Of a DNA stretch of 64,000 nt, positions 24,201-39,200 are shown one piece after another (the stretch's first letter is position 1; every line of letters starts with the position of its first letter). Both the position numbers and the translations under genes were made by a program. The DNA lies in contig NW_024037059.1 in NCBI RefSeq assembly GCF_015706575.1, forward strand, positions 35,164,129-35,228,128, read 5' to 3'. Origin of the DNA: Patiria miniata. Lineage: Eukaryota > Echinodermata > Asteroidea > Valvatida > Asterinidae. Under the pieces are notes generated by a model, which worked only from the letters and a program-made list of their open reading frames with translations, was not told where the DNA came from and did no database searches.

Positions 24201-27200
24201 AGCAGTATATAATATCGATACAAATTTTAACCGGCACGCAGTTGCAGCTGGCATGTGTAAAACTTGATCAGAGAGTTTCGAATAATCAACTATTCGGTGA
24301 AACACAGTAACGAATTATCGAATACTAAATTATTGGAAAAAAAAGCCTAAGCCTTTTATTTCTTTGGTTTTTTTTTACTCATCAACATGATATGGGGAGG
24401 GAAATGGTGGGTAGGGTTTCCATTTCAGCCATGATTACTCAAAGTGCCTGATGCAAAGTTAACTACATGTATTCTACATTTTCCACGTGCAGTTAACAAT
24501 TTTTTGTTTCATTTGGTAAAAACAAATCAAGGAATTTGCATATTTTTTTTGGTTCGTCCAACATCTCGTACGTCCAATATTACACTGTCACTGTGCAACG
24601 ATGTACACCTCTACATAGCAGCCTGTTAAAGTTGACAACATGATACTTGACCTCCCCCGAAAGTGCAGAATATTGAATGTGCTATAGACTCCGTGCACAA
24701 ATACCCTCTCAATGGTTACAAAGGCAGAGTTGGGCGAGACCAGTGGGTGGGAGATTCTAACGCATTGCCGATGATGCCTGACCCTTGCGCAAAGACAATA
24801 TGGTTTTGTGCATGTTTGTATTTAAATTAGTTGCAGGAACTGCGCACCATTCGCATACGCCAGTGTGTCTCCCCCAATGGAGCTCTTGCAAATGGTCACG
24901 CAAAGACGCTACACTTTTGTGCACATTCAGAAATACATGTAAGTCGCACACACTTTGCGCAATGTGCGCACGCAGTGTCTCCCCCACTGGAGCTTTCGAA
25001 AATGGACACGCAAAGACGCTACAGTTTTGAGCACATTAAGAAACAGATACGTAAGTCGCACACACTTTTGCGCCATACATGTATGTGCCCGTTGTGCGTC
25101 TCCCCACTGGATCTTTCAAAAGTGGTCACGCAAAGACGCTCCGGTTTTGTGCACATTCAGAAACAAATACGTAAGTCGCACACACTTCGCACTGTGTGTG
25201 CACGCGGTGTGTCCTCCACTGGAGTTTTTAAAAGTGGTCACGCAAAGATGCTACAGTTTTGTGCATTTTCAGAAGCAAACGTAATCATAAGTCGCACACA
25301 CCTAGCGCCATATGTGCACTCGGTGTTCCTCCCCGAATGGAGCTTTCAAAAGTGGTCACCCAAAGACGCTACGGTTTTGTGTACATTCAAAATCAACTAA
25401 GTTGCACAATCTTTTGCACAAACTTCGCGCCACAAAGCGCCATCTACTGATCGTGCACCGAGTCCATTGATTTCTTGAAAAAAATGGAGGATTTTGAAAG
25501 ATCTGGAAGGTTCCTAGCAAAAATGTCTTGGGAAGTAGGGCGAATGTGGGAAAATGTAATATAGGCATGAACTAGAATGGTTGATTGTAAGAGAAACCGC
25601 CCACACACCACAAAATGGAACCATCACCGAAATCAGACTTCTTTTCCACATACTATCCCGGACTTACATACCGTAAACAGATTTAAATCCAGAGACTGTA
25701 CAATGTAAAATAAACCAAAAGAAATACATTTAAAACAAAAGAAACGTGACAATGTTGCCTGACCAACCAAAATAACCAAAACACACACATTATCAGGAGA
25801 GAGTAGTTTCATGAATGGATTTTCTGAAAATGAGACACATCCCAACTCAAATTAGATAAATGGTCAATACCAGCGTTAGAGACATTACAAATCAGATTTT
25901 TTTGGGGGGGGGGGGGACTTTAAGAGATCAGTGAACTACCCTGAAAATGTATTTGGCGACTCTTATACATCCATCATCCAGTAATGGTCAAGGAGATTAC
26001 AGACTATGATCATTTCTCTGAATCATATACAAATATTGAGTGGCTCAGCGTGGAATGGGAGGAATATTATCGCAAGGTAAAATCTGGACTTTTCCATTTC
26101 ACGAGGCGAAGCCGAGTGAACTGGAAAAGTCCACATTTTACCGAGCGATAATATTCCTCCCATTTCACAATTTAAAGCCACTCAATATTTGTTTTATATA
26201 ACTGACATATAGATCCTTGTCATTTGATATATTTGAACTTTTATTTCAATACAAAACTGGAGGAAAATGTATTTCTCTCTTCCAAACCACCCCTTCATGA
26301 AAATGTTTGAACCCAACGCTGAAGCGCTGGCTCTTTGGAACAATACGCGCTACGCGCAACGCTGAACGCGCACACCAGCATGCATTTGCACACAAATACC
26401 GCATCATGATCCTAACTGTTCAATAGTATTTCCCATTCCCCATGGGCAGATAGTACTTTTTGAGCCGCGGAGTGAATGGGAGCAATAACGAATGTCACGT
26501 GATGTGAGTTCCACCAATCAAATGACAAGGATCTGTATGTCGGTTATATATCATGGTTAATTGGTTCAGTCACAGATATTACATTTCCTTCCGTAATGCT
26601 GGAATTGCCCAAGAACACTTAAACACTGTACATTTGAACAGCTTATCATCTGAAATGTCTGACTGGAGATTGGATCGACTTGTGATTGTCTTGTGATGAC
26701 TTGTGATGGACTTGTGATTTGTTATTTGACTTATTTTGACTTGAGGGATTGACTTGTGATGGTTTGTGACTAAGTTATGACTGCTTGTGATTCACTTGTG
26801 ATTCACTTGTGGTTGACTTGTGTTTGACTTGTGATTGACATCTGATTGACTTGTGATTGACTTAAAATTGGCTTGTGATTGTCTTGTGATGACTTGTGAT
26901 GACGCTTGATGATTTGTGATTGACCTGTTTTGACTTGTGGGATTGACTTGAGATGGTTTGTGATTAGGTTGTGATTGCTTGTGATTCGCTTGCTATTTGG
27001 CTTGTGATCCACTTGGGTTGACTTGTGGTTGACTTGTGTTTGACTTGTGGTTGACTTGTGATCGACGTGTGCCCTCTTGCGATTAGCTTGTGATTGACTT
27101 GTGCCCTCTTGCGATTAGCTTGTGACCTCTTGTGATGAGTTATGACACTGGCTCTACAGTGTCGGTGAAGAGCAAAACCCAATATTGTATTGGACTTATG

Positions 27201-30200
27201 GATGGCTTATGATGACTTGCGATTGGCTGGTGATCGATTGTGATGACTTGTGATGACTTATAATGACATGTAATTGACTTGGGATGCTTTGTGGTTGACT
27301 TGTGATTGACTTGAGATTGACAAGTGATGCCTTGTGATCTCATCTGCAAAAATCTTCCAAACTCACCGGAGACAGGTTCCCCATCATAAGGAATGCCGTC
27401 AGCGTGGAATCAAACAGGAAGGCGATGCGCTTACTGTGCCCGGACCCAACGCTACTGATGATGCCAGACGACGAGGTCTCTGAGTCCTCGATGCTTGCTG
27501 AGTCTGAGATGGCTGTCTGGCTGTCTGTGGGTGAGATCTTGGCCTCTTGAGGGGTGGAGCTCCAGTCAATCAGGAGGAGGTCGTCGGTGATTGCTCTTGG
27601 TAAAACCAAACGGTAATCCAATATTTATAAATATAATTAGGGTTTTGCCCTTCACCGACATAATTTGCCAAAGCATTGTATACCAGTCAGGGGACGCTAT
27701 CACTTTTATCACTGAAGCCTTTGTCAATGGTGAAAGCGTTGTGCTAGCTTTTAATCAGATAATCAATCAAGGGGCAGTTGCTTTATACAATAGTGTGCAC
27801 AACTGTTTCTCCATTGGAGGGGCCGCATGAGTGTACAGTGATCACGTGTCCTGGTCCGTCTATAGTCAGTGCAAGTAAAACAAGACAAGGTAAACCTAGT
27901 AAAGCTGGTCATAGAGTGCACGGAATTCTATATAATTGATTCAGCATGGATGTTCGCCATCTATACAATGGGCCGGATTTAGCCCATTCATTGGTGTGGC
28001 GGGGTAATCCTATACGATAGCACTTCCCGGTTCTCTTCACCAGGGCCCAATTTCACGGCGCTGCTTAACAGTTAGCAGAAAAGTTGTGCTTAGCATAGCA
28101 GAAAAATGTGCTAACCTTAAGCGCTATGTCACGGCGTGTGTGTGCTAACTGTCGCGTGTGCATGGAGATTTCTATTGTTACGTCACTAAGTTAAGCAAAT
28201 TTTTCCTCTGAAGTAAGCATGCCTTTTGCTGTGCTTATGCTTACTGTCTCCATGAAATAGACGGAGGCTCTGTTAGCAGAGAATCGTGTGCTTAGCAGCG
28301 CCGTGAAATTGGGCCCTGGCTACAACCAGTCAGTCTGTCGGGGAGTCGGTCAGTTGGTCAGTCAGTCAGATAGGTAGACAGAACACTAGGCTGGCCCTCT
28401 GGGACCAGCAAAATTCACTGGCTTTATGGGGTAATCCAATACAATAGCACTGCCCGACTCACAAGTGTCCGGGGTCTGTGAGTCAGTCAGTCAGTCAACG
28501 AGATACATGTAGGTACAAAGAGGACACTAGGAAACAAAGAGTTTTCAAAGTGTCTTACTTCTTGGTACTGTTTTGTTCGGCGTCCTGCCAAGAAGGATGC
28601 AGGGCCTCTGGGTCCAAGTCTTGCCCTTTCCTCCTAGCAAAGCCCAGGCGACAGTACATGGAAACAGCGTTCTTGACCAGCTGTAGGTCAATCTGGAGGA
28701 CACTGGACAACTGCCGGGAAATGACAAGAATGATGGGTTGAATGAGGAGATAGTAGATTACGATCGTATGATGCAAAGTACCACGTGATTATCCGGTTTC
28801 CCCGTATTCGGCCACCATTGCAGTAGGCAAGTGTTTGGTTAGCAACTATGTCGTGCATTGTAAACTAGACAGCAGGGCTTAAAATAACCGCGCATATTTT
28901 ATCAAGTGGCATGATGGTCACTACCTGTGTCGTGTACGGTTGTCATAATCGTGCCGACTCAGCACTGGGTGTTGGCGTGCGTTTTTCTCACAGTTTTTGC
29001 CATCCATCACAGCTTTGAACACGCATACTGGAATTTGTATCCTTGTGGAGACATTCCTTTGTTCTCGTGTACTAAAGTTTTTGAGTTTGAAAGTGTAGTT
29101 TGAAAATGCTCTTATTTTAACCAGAATTAATTTCCTTGGCTGAAATTTGGACTTAATATCCTTTTTCTAACACTCTTCCATTTGCGACACATAAACATAG
29201 CTTGGAAATTCCTAGTTTTTGAGTAAAATCCATATATCTATTTCGTGAAAACCTTGTGGAGACGTATTCATCTATAGAAATTGCCCTGTGGAGACGTATA
29301 CAATCTTTTGTTCCCTATTGTACACACGTCTCCAGAGGGTACGGTGTATCAGATCGGTTGCCTAATACCTGCTGTGTGTGGCGCTATATGATCTTTGCCT
29401 ACTAAAATGGCGACACTAACTTTCCAGTACCCAGATGTAGGCCGGGCTGTGAGAAAGCCCTATAGTGTGATGAAAAAATTATAAATAAGTAGTCTAAAAC
29501 CGGTAATCTGATCGCCGATTATCACGGCTATTATCACATTTTTTCCATTATTCATAAATAATGTTTTACCTCAGCAACAGTGGTATGTTCATCAATTGAG
29601 ACAAAGATCTTATATAGGAGTGTTTCAAAATAGTCGCCTTGAAGACGGTTCATGACAAAACCTTCCAGTGGTGGAACTAGGGAAGCAAAAGATGAGAAAA
29701 TGATGTAAAGTGATGATTTTATATCAATTAATAATTTGACCCTTCTGCTGTCTGAACAGTCACAGACAGTCAAAAAATCAATCCTGTTCCCCTGCCACGC
29801 CTTTATACACCGGCTAGTCACCAATAGCCAGATCATAATTATGTGAGGCGTTCTGGAAAAATGAGACAAAACTGGGCAGAGGTCTAAATGAGGGTTTGCG
29901 GGTATTGGGAAAGAGAATCAAATTCTCCTTTCAATACCCTATGTTGCACTTCAACTGGACATTTCGTCGACAAGTTATGGCTGTTTAAGGTTCGTGCTTA
30001 TCGACATGTCAAAAAAGCTAAATACTGAGAAAAAGGCCTTTAAAGTCTTGAGCTTTTTAGCTGTGAAAATAAAAGATGCAAATTCCTATTTCCTTAAAAA
30101 CACTTTTATTCCGCAATTTTTATACTATTTCCTTAGAATATTTGTACAGTAGTAGACATATCAAATATTACAAATATCAATCAATCTAAGAAATGAAAAA

Positions 30201-33200
30201 ACAAAAATGCAATTTTTAAATTTTTTTTTGCATTATTCTCCACTACAGCATGTGCCCAGTTCTGTCTCATTCAGCCAGGGCCCAATTTCATAGCACTGCT
30301 TAACAGTAAGCAGGAAAGTTGTGCTTACTATAGCAGAAAATCGTGCTGCTGCTTAAGCACTATTTCATGCCGTGATTTTGCTTACAGTTGTGCACACATG
30401 GAGATTTATATTGTTACGTCACTGGTTTAAGCAAAGTTTTCTTCTGAGGTTAAGCCTGCTTTTGCTGTGCTTACTGCATGCTTAACGGTCCCTATGAAAT
30501 AGATGGAGGCTCGGTAAGCACAAAGTCGGCTGTTAAGCAGCACTATGAAATTGGGCCCAGATCACCTCACACATTTCTAGCAAGCACTGTGACTATTCAA
30601 ATTTGATCCACAGACAAAAGCAAGTAACTGGTAGGTACAGCTGGCTTATCAATCACCTACAGTCAATGCATAGCTTATCAAGCTACATTGTACATAAACG
30701 GTCACAGCCAGTCAATCCTGCTTCATGTAGGCAGGAAGCACTCAACTGTTAAAAACAGTCACTCGATTGATTTTGACTGCTGGGATGGCTTTGTTGAATT
30801 ACCCAGCCAGAGAGGGAAGGTTGAGCTTAATTGCCATGACTGAAATATTTTTCCAGAAAAAAAAATTGCTGTTAAAGGGAATATACATCATTTGCTTTTG
30901 CTGTAATTTTCAGAAATGGATGGAATTGGGGGGTTGGAAATATATAGCAAATATAGTTACACTGACTTTTTTGAGGTTTTGGGTTCGAAAATGCTATAAA
31001 AACCAAGAAAAACAATCATTTTCCTGTAGTCTGGTTCCCTGACTCTATATAAGAAGAAACAGAGCAGTTTACATACATTGGGGAATTGTAAGGTCAGGGA
31101 ACGAGTCTAGCTGGCTTGTACCCGTTCATAGGTGTGTAATCAATTGCAAACAAGTGCGATGGTCAATTGGGGCCAGTATTTGAAGAAAAAAAAGCCAGTT
31201 TTTTCATACGCTGGTCGGCCAACCAGCATTGGAAATTGATACAAAAATACCACTTTTCTTGAAAATGACAGTATACCAGGTGCCATGATTTTACAGGATG
31301 CTTTACACTGTCATTCACTAACGGTCCAGCAAGGTATTTCAAAATGATTCGGTAGTTTTCTTTTTTGATGTTTGCAAATGTTGTATTTTCCCTTTAAATT
31401 GCTGTTAAAAAAAGGCAAAATACGTAAAAAAAAAAATCTTGTGAACTCACCAATGATACAGTCATCATCTTCAATAGGAACGTCCATGTAAACAAGTCCT
31501 TTTGTGTACAGTTCTAAAAACAAAACAAACAAAAAACACACTCACACAAGAAGTTGCAACCTCATTCAAGTAAACAAAACAAAAGGAAATTTAAATTTTT
31601 TTATCATATACTTTTAAAATTCACTACATATTACCAGTGTTGTAGTCGAGGCCACAACCTCCGAGGCCGAGGCCAAGGCCGAGGCCACAACCTCCGAGGC
31701 CAAGGCCGAGGCCGAGGCCAAGGCCACAACCGCAAGGCCAAGGCCGAGGCCACCACCTCCGAGGCCAAGGCCGAGGCCGAGGCCGGCTGTCAAAACATGT
31801 AATAAAATATAAATCACTAAAACAAGGCTAAGATTATGTTGGAGTTTTAACATATTTTTATTTGAATTCACTGAGTTTTGGAGTGCCTGGCTTACCATTT
31901 TACAGCTTGCATAGGGTAATTTCCTCTTGTAGGGAGTCCCGCGAATTTTATTTTTTAAAGTAAGAAATCTCAAGTTTTGTATCACTGAAAGCAAATTGCA
32001 CAACAAAATCAATGGCGTTTGAATCAGGCTCATAGGTGTTTGCCCTTTGGAGATACAACAATTTAAATGGCCAAATTTTGAGTTTTTATTCTGTCAGATT
32101 TACATTATTTACTTTTAGCATGTTTTATAAATCTTATTTTCAAAACCTATCAAAATGCTTAATATCATAGGAATCCCCATTAAATAAACAACAACTTGAT
32201 TTTTGAATCAGGTTTTTACCACTCATAACCAAAAAGTTTCGACCCCCCCCCGACCTTCGCACTGTCCAGGCGCGCGCCGAGGAAACACCGCGATGCGACC
32301 AGACAATGCCAGACGGCCCGCCGTTACGCACGGGCAAAGCATAGTTCCAATCCCGCTCCACACAATGGGATAAGTGTCCACGCATTATCACTGTTATAAA
32401 TACCGCGGTACCAGACAAAGTCTGGCAATGACCAATCCCACTCCAAACAACACGGCAACACGGAACATGCGTGCATGAAATCACTCAGTTCATCAAATGA
32501 CCATGAATTCTCGGATCATCCGATTTGAATCCAATGGCTTCGAAGAATTTTAAGATCATGGCAAGAGGTAGGGAGTCCAGATGTTTTGGCCGTATTTCTG
32601 TAACCACGCAAAATTAGTCAATTTTAAACCGTGCTTATACATGTAATAAGTATCAACATGGCTCTAAAAATACAAAAAAAGTATCCTGGTACCACGAGGA
32701 ATACTGACTCCTATTATTTAAACATTCATTCAGAACTTCGCATTCATTTGGATGGAAAAACGAATTCTGAAATCGCGCTTTCCATATCGACCATTTGCGC
32801 CAAACATTACCGTGTGAGCCGGAACTTTCATTTAAATCACCGTGTAAAAATAAAATCTACTTGATGAATCGAAACCGTTTTTCATATCTTTATGAAAAAA
32901 AAATGGTACGGACCAGTACACTCGATCGTACCCAGAAAGTTCAGACTTTTACTTAAAACAGTGGCCTATAAAAAAAAATAATTAAGCTTGCCGCACCTTG
33001 CCGCAAATCATTTTTAAAGGTCGGGGTACAGAGGCGAAACGAGAAAATGTTGTACAATACTGCAACCAGACTAGTCTACTACCACATGTTATTGTACGCA
33101 GATGGAATTGGTGCCAGACTTATGTAGTCTGGCACGCGGTAACAGTTATAACGTTTGCACGCACGTAGAAAGCTGAAGCGCAGGCTAGGCGAAGATGCTA

Positions 33201-36200
33201 CGTACACGTACGTGAGTACGTTCAATGCAACCATTTCCAGTTCATTCGTGCGTACATTGTATATGCGTTCGTTTCACGGAACCCACTGCGGCAGAATCTC
33301 GAGGGTTTGATACGGTAAAAAATTAAAATTAATTAGAATAGAAAACTCATCAAAATGGGCGGCCTCGAGCCGGCCTCGACCGATTCGCCGAGGCCGGAAG
33401 GCTCCGAGGCCAAGGCCAAGGCCAAGGCCTTGCACCTCCGAGGCCAAGGCCGAGGCCAAGGCCATGAAAATCGGCCTCGAGGCCGGCCTCGAGGCCGAGG
33501 CCGGCCTCGAGACCTCCAACACTGCATATTACCCCATCGGTACATTAAAAAAATAAGTTAGTTCATATGATTTTAGTTAAAACACACTATATCAGTTGAC
33601 TTACTATGTACAATGTAGTAATCCAGCGTGCCAGAGAGTTGTGGGCCTACATCAATGATCTTATCAATAGCGATCTTTTCCGACACTGAAACAGCCTGCA
33701 AATGATTGTACAACAAAATTCTAGATTGACAAAACTTTTCAGACATATCAGTGTACCACAGAGAGTTGGAAAGAATATCTTGAATATCTTGACATGACTC
33801 AGATGTACATTTAAGATACAGTATTCATCTGAGGTCGCCAAAATGTCATGTTTTAACCCTTTTGTTAGATCGGTCACAGACAGTCAAAATGTCAATCCTG
33901 TTCCCCTGCCATCCTTTTACACAGGCTAGTCACCAACAGTCAGGTCATATTTCTTGTAGGCACTGTGACTAGTCAAATTCCATCAACAGACTAAAAGCAG
34001 GTGACTGGTAGGCACAGCTGGCTTATCAGTCTCCTACAGTCAAAGCATAGCTATATCAGGTTTCATAACAATCACAGCCAGTCAATCCTGCTTTATGAAG
34101 GAAAGGATCACTCAACTATTAAAAACACTCACTTGATTTATTTTAACTGCTGGGCTGGCCTTGTTGACATTAGGCCCAAAAAAAAAAGTCACCGGTTTCT
34201 GGTATGCGCTCGTCGCCGTAGCCATGCACGTCGGCAAAATGAAAACGTTTTTTTTTCAATGAAAGATGATGTCTCAAAACCGCCAAACTCACTGGTTTGA
34301 CTGGAATCCTGCTGCTGCACAATTTTAACGTGTTTTTAGATTGGGTTGTGGTCGAAAATAAGCTTTATGTGGCCTCTCTGGACTCCCATATATTTGCACT
34401 AAGTTTAGTCGGGCACCATTTGCAGTCATCAGCCGACATTTGAAGCAAAAAATCAGGGGGAAAAAAAAAAAAAAAAAGCCGCGTCGCCGCACCACTTTTT
34501 GGACAAGCTCCATACCAGAAACCGGAGACTTTTTTTTTTGGACTTATACTTCCTTTCATACACTGGAATTGCCCACACATTAACCCTAACTCCCTAGGCC
34601 TTTTTGCTAGGATGTAGCCTCAATCCTGCAAAATCCTCCAATTGGCCCCATGGAAAAATAGCATATAGCCCAAGACCTTGACACAGTGCGTACTCCGAAA
34701 TCAGCAACGCACATTTGCCATGTAACCTCAATCCTGCAAATTCCTCCAATTTGCAAAAAGGATTTTGGAGGACTCAGGGCGGTTAGGGTTAAAGGTACAC
34801 ATTCATCTGGAAGTTGCCAAAATGTCATACTTAAGATTGTTTACTTACCTTATTACTCAAAAGATCTCGGTCACAGGAAAAGCAAATAATGTTACCCCCC
34901 AACAAAATTTTAAACAAATAAAAAAAAGATCGGAAATCGACAGCATTTTGAACTATTTTTACCTTGATGTCATCTTCCGTGATGTAGCCGGCTTGCACAA
35001 TCCACCAAGGTTCCAGGACTATACTGTCGATTGGCTTGACTGGCAGGAGATCTTTGATTGGACGACGTCGAAAAAATTTCTTCAAGACCAAAAACAATTT
35101 TTAGAAAAAACAAACTATAAATAGTCAGTTGAAGTATTCGAAAGAAAAATCAAGGAACACCTCCTTTGCTTGCTACATGCTCATGATAACTTATGAACTA
35201 ATATTAATACTGAAATTTGCCTTTAAAATTGATTTCTAATGTGTTACACTGTTTACGAAATGAAGCCATGCAAAAAATTACTGAGAAAGAATTTCAACAT
35301 TTCATCTGTAAGTTATTTTTCAGTCATAAACATGATAAAAAAGTGATTCAACACACTAAACTCAAATCACAATACATTCCACAAAACATTTCAAATGACT
35401 AAAACAAGATTTCATTTGCATACTGTACATAACGTGCAATAATACATAAAACTAACTGTAAACAAATTCAAGAAGAGCGGATCAAAACGTTTTGTAACTT
35501 GGTCCATATTTTCCATACCAGACTTGCATTTTCTAAAATACCCATTGCATCCCTTCAATGTAGCTGGTATGAAAAAATACAGACCAAGTGACAACATTTG
35601 TTGAAACGCCCTCGTAACTCTCACGCACAAATGGGCAGAAGGTGAAGAAATGTGTTAAGGTATGAATTAAAAACAAAAATAACATTGTCAAAGAAACAAA
35701 ATGCTAAAAAAATCTGTCAAAAAAAAATTTGTAACAAAAAATCCAAATTAGGCCCAAAAAAATAATAGTTCTGCTTCCGGTTTCCTACCCAATTCTGACA
35801 CCCTACCCTAATGTTTTATGGAAAAAATTAGGGAAAAAAACACCCAAAACCATCAATTATTTGTAAAAAAAAATCCAAATTAGGCCCAAAAAAATAATAG
35901 TTCTGCTTCATGTTTCCTACCCTGTTCTGACACCCTACCCTAATGTTTTATGGAAAAAATTAGGAAAAAAAAACACCAAAAACCATCAATTACTACCTTT
36001 TACCCTTGACAACACACAGACGCTTCCATATGATCATACACAAACAAAATTTAAAAAAAATTCCCACATGAACGAACCCGATTTTCGAATGCCATGTAAT
36101 TGGAAGCAGAACTATTTTTTTGCCTAATGCATGCTTAGTTTCACTTTAAAACTGTTGGCGTTCTCTTTAAAAAAAAGAAAAAAAAAGACAAGTACAGAAA

Positions 36201-39200
36201 CTTCAGCTTTCAAAGTCTAGGTCACATACTGCTGTCTACCAAAGCAGCATAAACAAGGCACAGCTCCAAAATGCTACCATACAATGACGTAAAACTGAGA
36301 GGCGTGGCAAAGCACAATTAAGAGGGCGGACTTACATTGAAGCTTCCACTTCGACTGAGAGAGGGCTGAAAAGCAGTGCAGTAACGGACATGAGGGGTGA
36401 ATTATGCATGAACAAAGAGAAAAACAGATGCAACCAGACAAACAGACGTGCACCAAAAAAACAAAAAAAAGGTGCTGATCTACTACTTTGTGTATTGTGG
36501 CAGTGCTCTCAAAAACTAATGAGAGCTTAATTTAATAAAAAGTGGACATTATGATCAGTGTTAAGCAAAAAAAAAATCATCTTCTGCCTTTTCGAAATGA
36601 AGAGGTTAGCTGCATTATTGCAATCTCAGTCGCAAAGTCCCGCCCCCCCCCCAACTCCGCCCCTACTCTCTTCTTGACTAAACAAGCTATCGAAGCTAGT
36701 GTTGAACCGAAGATGTCTTAAGAACCAGGGTACGGGTGAAGTTGGATGCTCGAAGAAAGCAAGCACCATGCAGAAATAATTTTAAAAGTTGAACGAAGAA
36801 ATCAACTGTAGTGAGGTTTTGAACCTGCAACCCGGGCCGGTTTACCTGCTACGCCCAATACCTGTACGGTAATCCGGAGGTAACAGGTTTAATCCCCGCT
36901 CCTGTCAATTTCTTTGCTCATCTTAAAAATTACTAAAATGCACCACTGTGGTTTATATGAAGAAAAAAAATGCAGAAATGTTAAAAAAAGGAAATTTAAT
37001 GAAGCAGCAAAAATCAAAAGAGCAATTTTGAGTCAGAATTGAGAAGTGCTATTGCGAAGAAAAAAATGAAAAATGGCAACAGATCTTATGCATTGCGTGT
37101 ATCTCAGAGGGTGTTTGATGTTCTTTTAATTTTGTTACAACAAACGCACACAAGCTTTACTCATGCCGATCCGGAATATTGGTCATTTTACAAGTTTGGG
37201 AGTCAACCTTCTTTGCCATCCCTGTTACATTTACAATTTCTGATGCACTTCTGAATGCAATCACCCTCCAAGAGTGATTATGAATAGCAAACTACCAACC
37301 CAACCAAAAAAAACTCATTGGAAGTCATTCTTGAATGCCAAATTACAAAGTATCAAGGTAACAGGGGCAGGAAAAATGTCACACTTTAGACCCTAATTTT
37401 ATAGAATAACCCAAATACAAATTCACTGCCTTCTAATTCTGCCTTATAGGGCATAAAGTCTGTTAGCTAAAAATTGGTGACTTTAAAAAAAAAAGTGTTT
37501 TTCAAAGCAGAAATTTAATAAGTTTAGAAGCTTGAAGGACGCATCACATACCTTGGAGGATCTGCATTGATTCATGATGTCGATGTACTGGTTACGCCCT
37601 ATGCCAAGCAGTCTCAAACCTGTGTATATAAACAAAACAAACAAATGTTCAGTTATTTGCAAATGAAACTCGTACACCTTCCAACATTAACCCAAGCCCT
37701 CTTGCCCTTTTGCTAAATCCTCCAAATGCTTCCACATAACAATAAGATACTGCCTCAAATCCTCCAAAATCATCCGTTATTTCTTGCCGTTTTTTTTAAT
37801 TGGAGGAGTGATCACTGCCTCAATCCTGCAAAATCCTCCAGCAATTACTGTCAATATGTTGAGGCAATGTAGATGATATCCAGAAGCAGTATTTGAAGAT
37901 ATCCAGTATAATTACAAAATAAATAGTCATTCAGCGACAATCCTTTTTGACATGTTTGAAATGAGGCATTCATTCCGTAACTCCCTCTGGCATTTTTGCT
38001 GGGATGCAACCTCAATCCTGCAAAATTCTGCAACTGCCACCATGTAAAAATAACATAGCCTCAATCCTGCAAAATCCTCCAACTGCCTCCATGTAAAAAA
38101 TTGCATACAGCCTCAATCCTCCAAAATCATCCATTACTCTTTGAATGTGGTCCGTGGAGGGTGACCACTGCCTCAATCCTGCAAAAGCCTCCAGCAATCA
38201 CTGTCAATATGTTGAGGCAGAGCCAGTGACATCCTGGAGCAGTGCAGAGGATTTCAAGTATAATGTAGGCCTAAATTTATGCACGGCTAAGCATAAACAA
38301 CACAAGGTCCAACCTAAGACCTTGACACAGTGCATCCTCCAAACTCAGCCACACATTTTTGCCTTATAGCATTAATACTTTAAAATCCTCCATTTTGCAA
38401 AGAGGATTTGGGAAGGTTAGAGTTAATGGACTTTAAAGTTGGAGGGACACATCAAATGCGCAATGCACGTACTGGTATTCGCGTGTATGGCACAAAGTAT
38501 GCATGACTCATGTGATTCTCAATGTGGGCAAACCCATAGCGTCTTTGCCTGAGCATCAGGCACAGTTGGTAATGCGTTCAAATGTACATATGTCCCAGTG
38601 GTCTCCCCCAACCTCTCCCTTTGTAACCGTTGAGGGGTTACTTGTGCACGGAGCCAACACTAACGAAGCCTTGTCTACAGCTCTATATCTTTAACCCTAA
38701 CTCCCTGGGCCTTTTTGCTAGGATGTAGCCTCAATCCTGCAAAATCCTCCAATTGGCCTCATGGAAAAACAGCATGTAGCCTCAATCCTGCAAATTCCTC
38801 CATTGTTTCTTGAATATGGTCCGTGGAGGGGTGAATCCTGCAAAATCCTGCGGCAGTGACAGTCAATATGTTGAGGCTTGGCCAGTGACATCCTGGAGCA
38901 GTACGGAGGGTTTCAAGCATATTCCAGGCCTATATTTATGCATGGCTGAGCAAAAACAACACAAGGTCCGGCCCAAGACCTTGACACAGTGCATCCTCCA
39001 AAATCAGCCGCACATTTTTTTGCCATATAGCCTCAGTCACTGCAAAATCCTCCATTTTTGCAAAGAGGATTATGGAGGATTTGGGAAGGTTAGGGTTAAT
39101 GTTTCATTATATCTATAATTTTTGGGTTTGGCCTGGTCAAACCGACCCGATGCACAACACTAGCACAAACCCATAGCCTCTTTGCCTGAGCGTCAGGCGC

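Noticed and set aside
24831-25400. Plus-strand 189-codon frame resembling a repeat protein
   Set aside because: Direct product of the 118-bp DNA array; no domain and overlapping frames are equally open.
26803-27349. Frames rich in NHKS/QVNHKS repeats
   Set aside because: Translation artefacts of the GACTTGTGATTG minisatellite.
31554-32033. Gly/Leu-rich or Arg/Gly-rich frames over GGCC repeats
   Set aside because: Low-complexity translation of the hAT subterminal repeats.
34580-39099. TTAGGG/CCCTAA as interstitial telomere repeats
   Set aside because: Each is a single copy at the end of a TTAA-flanked element, not a tandem run.
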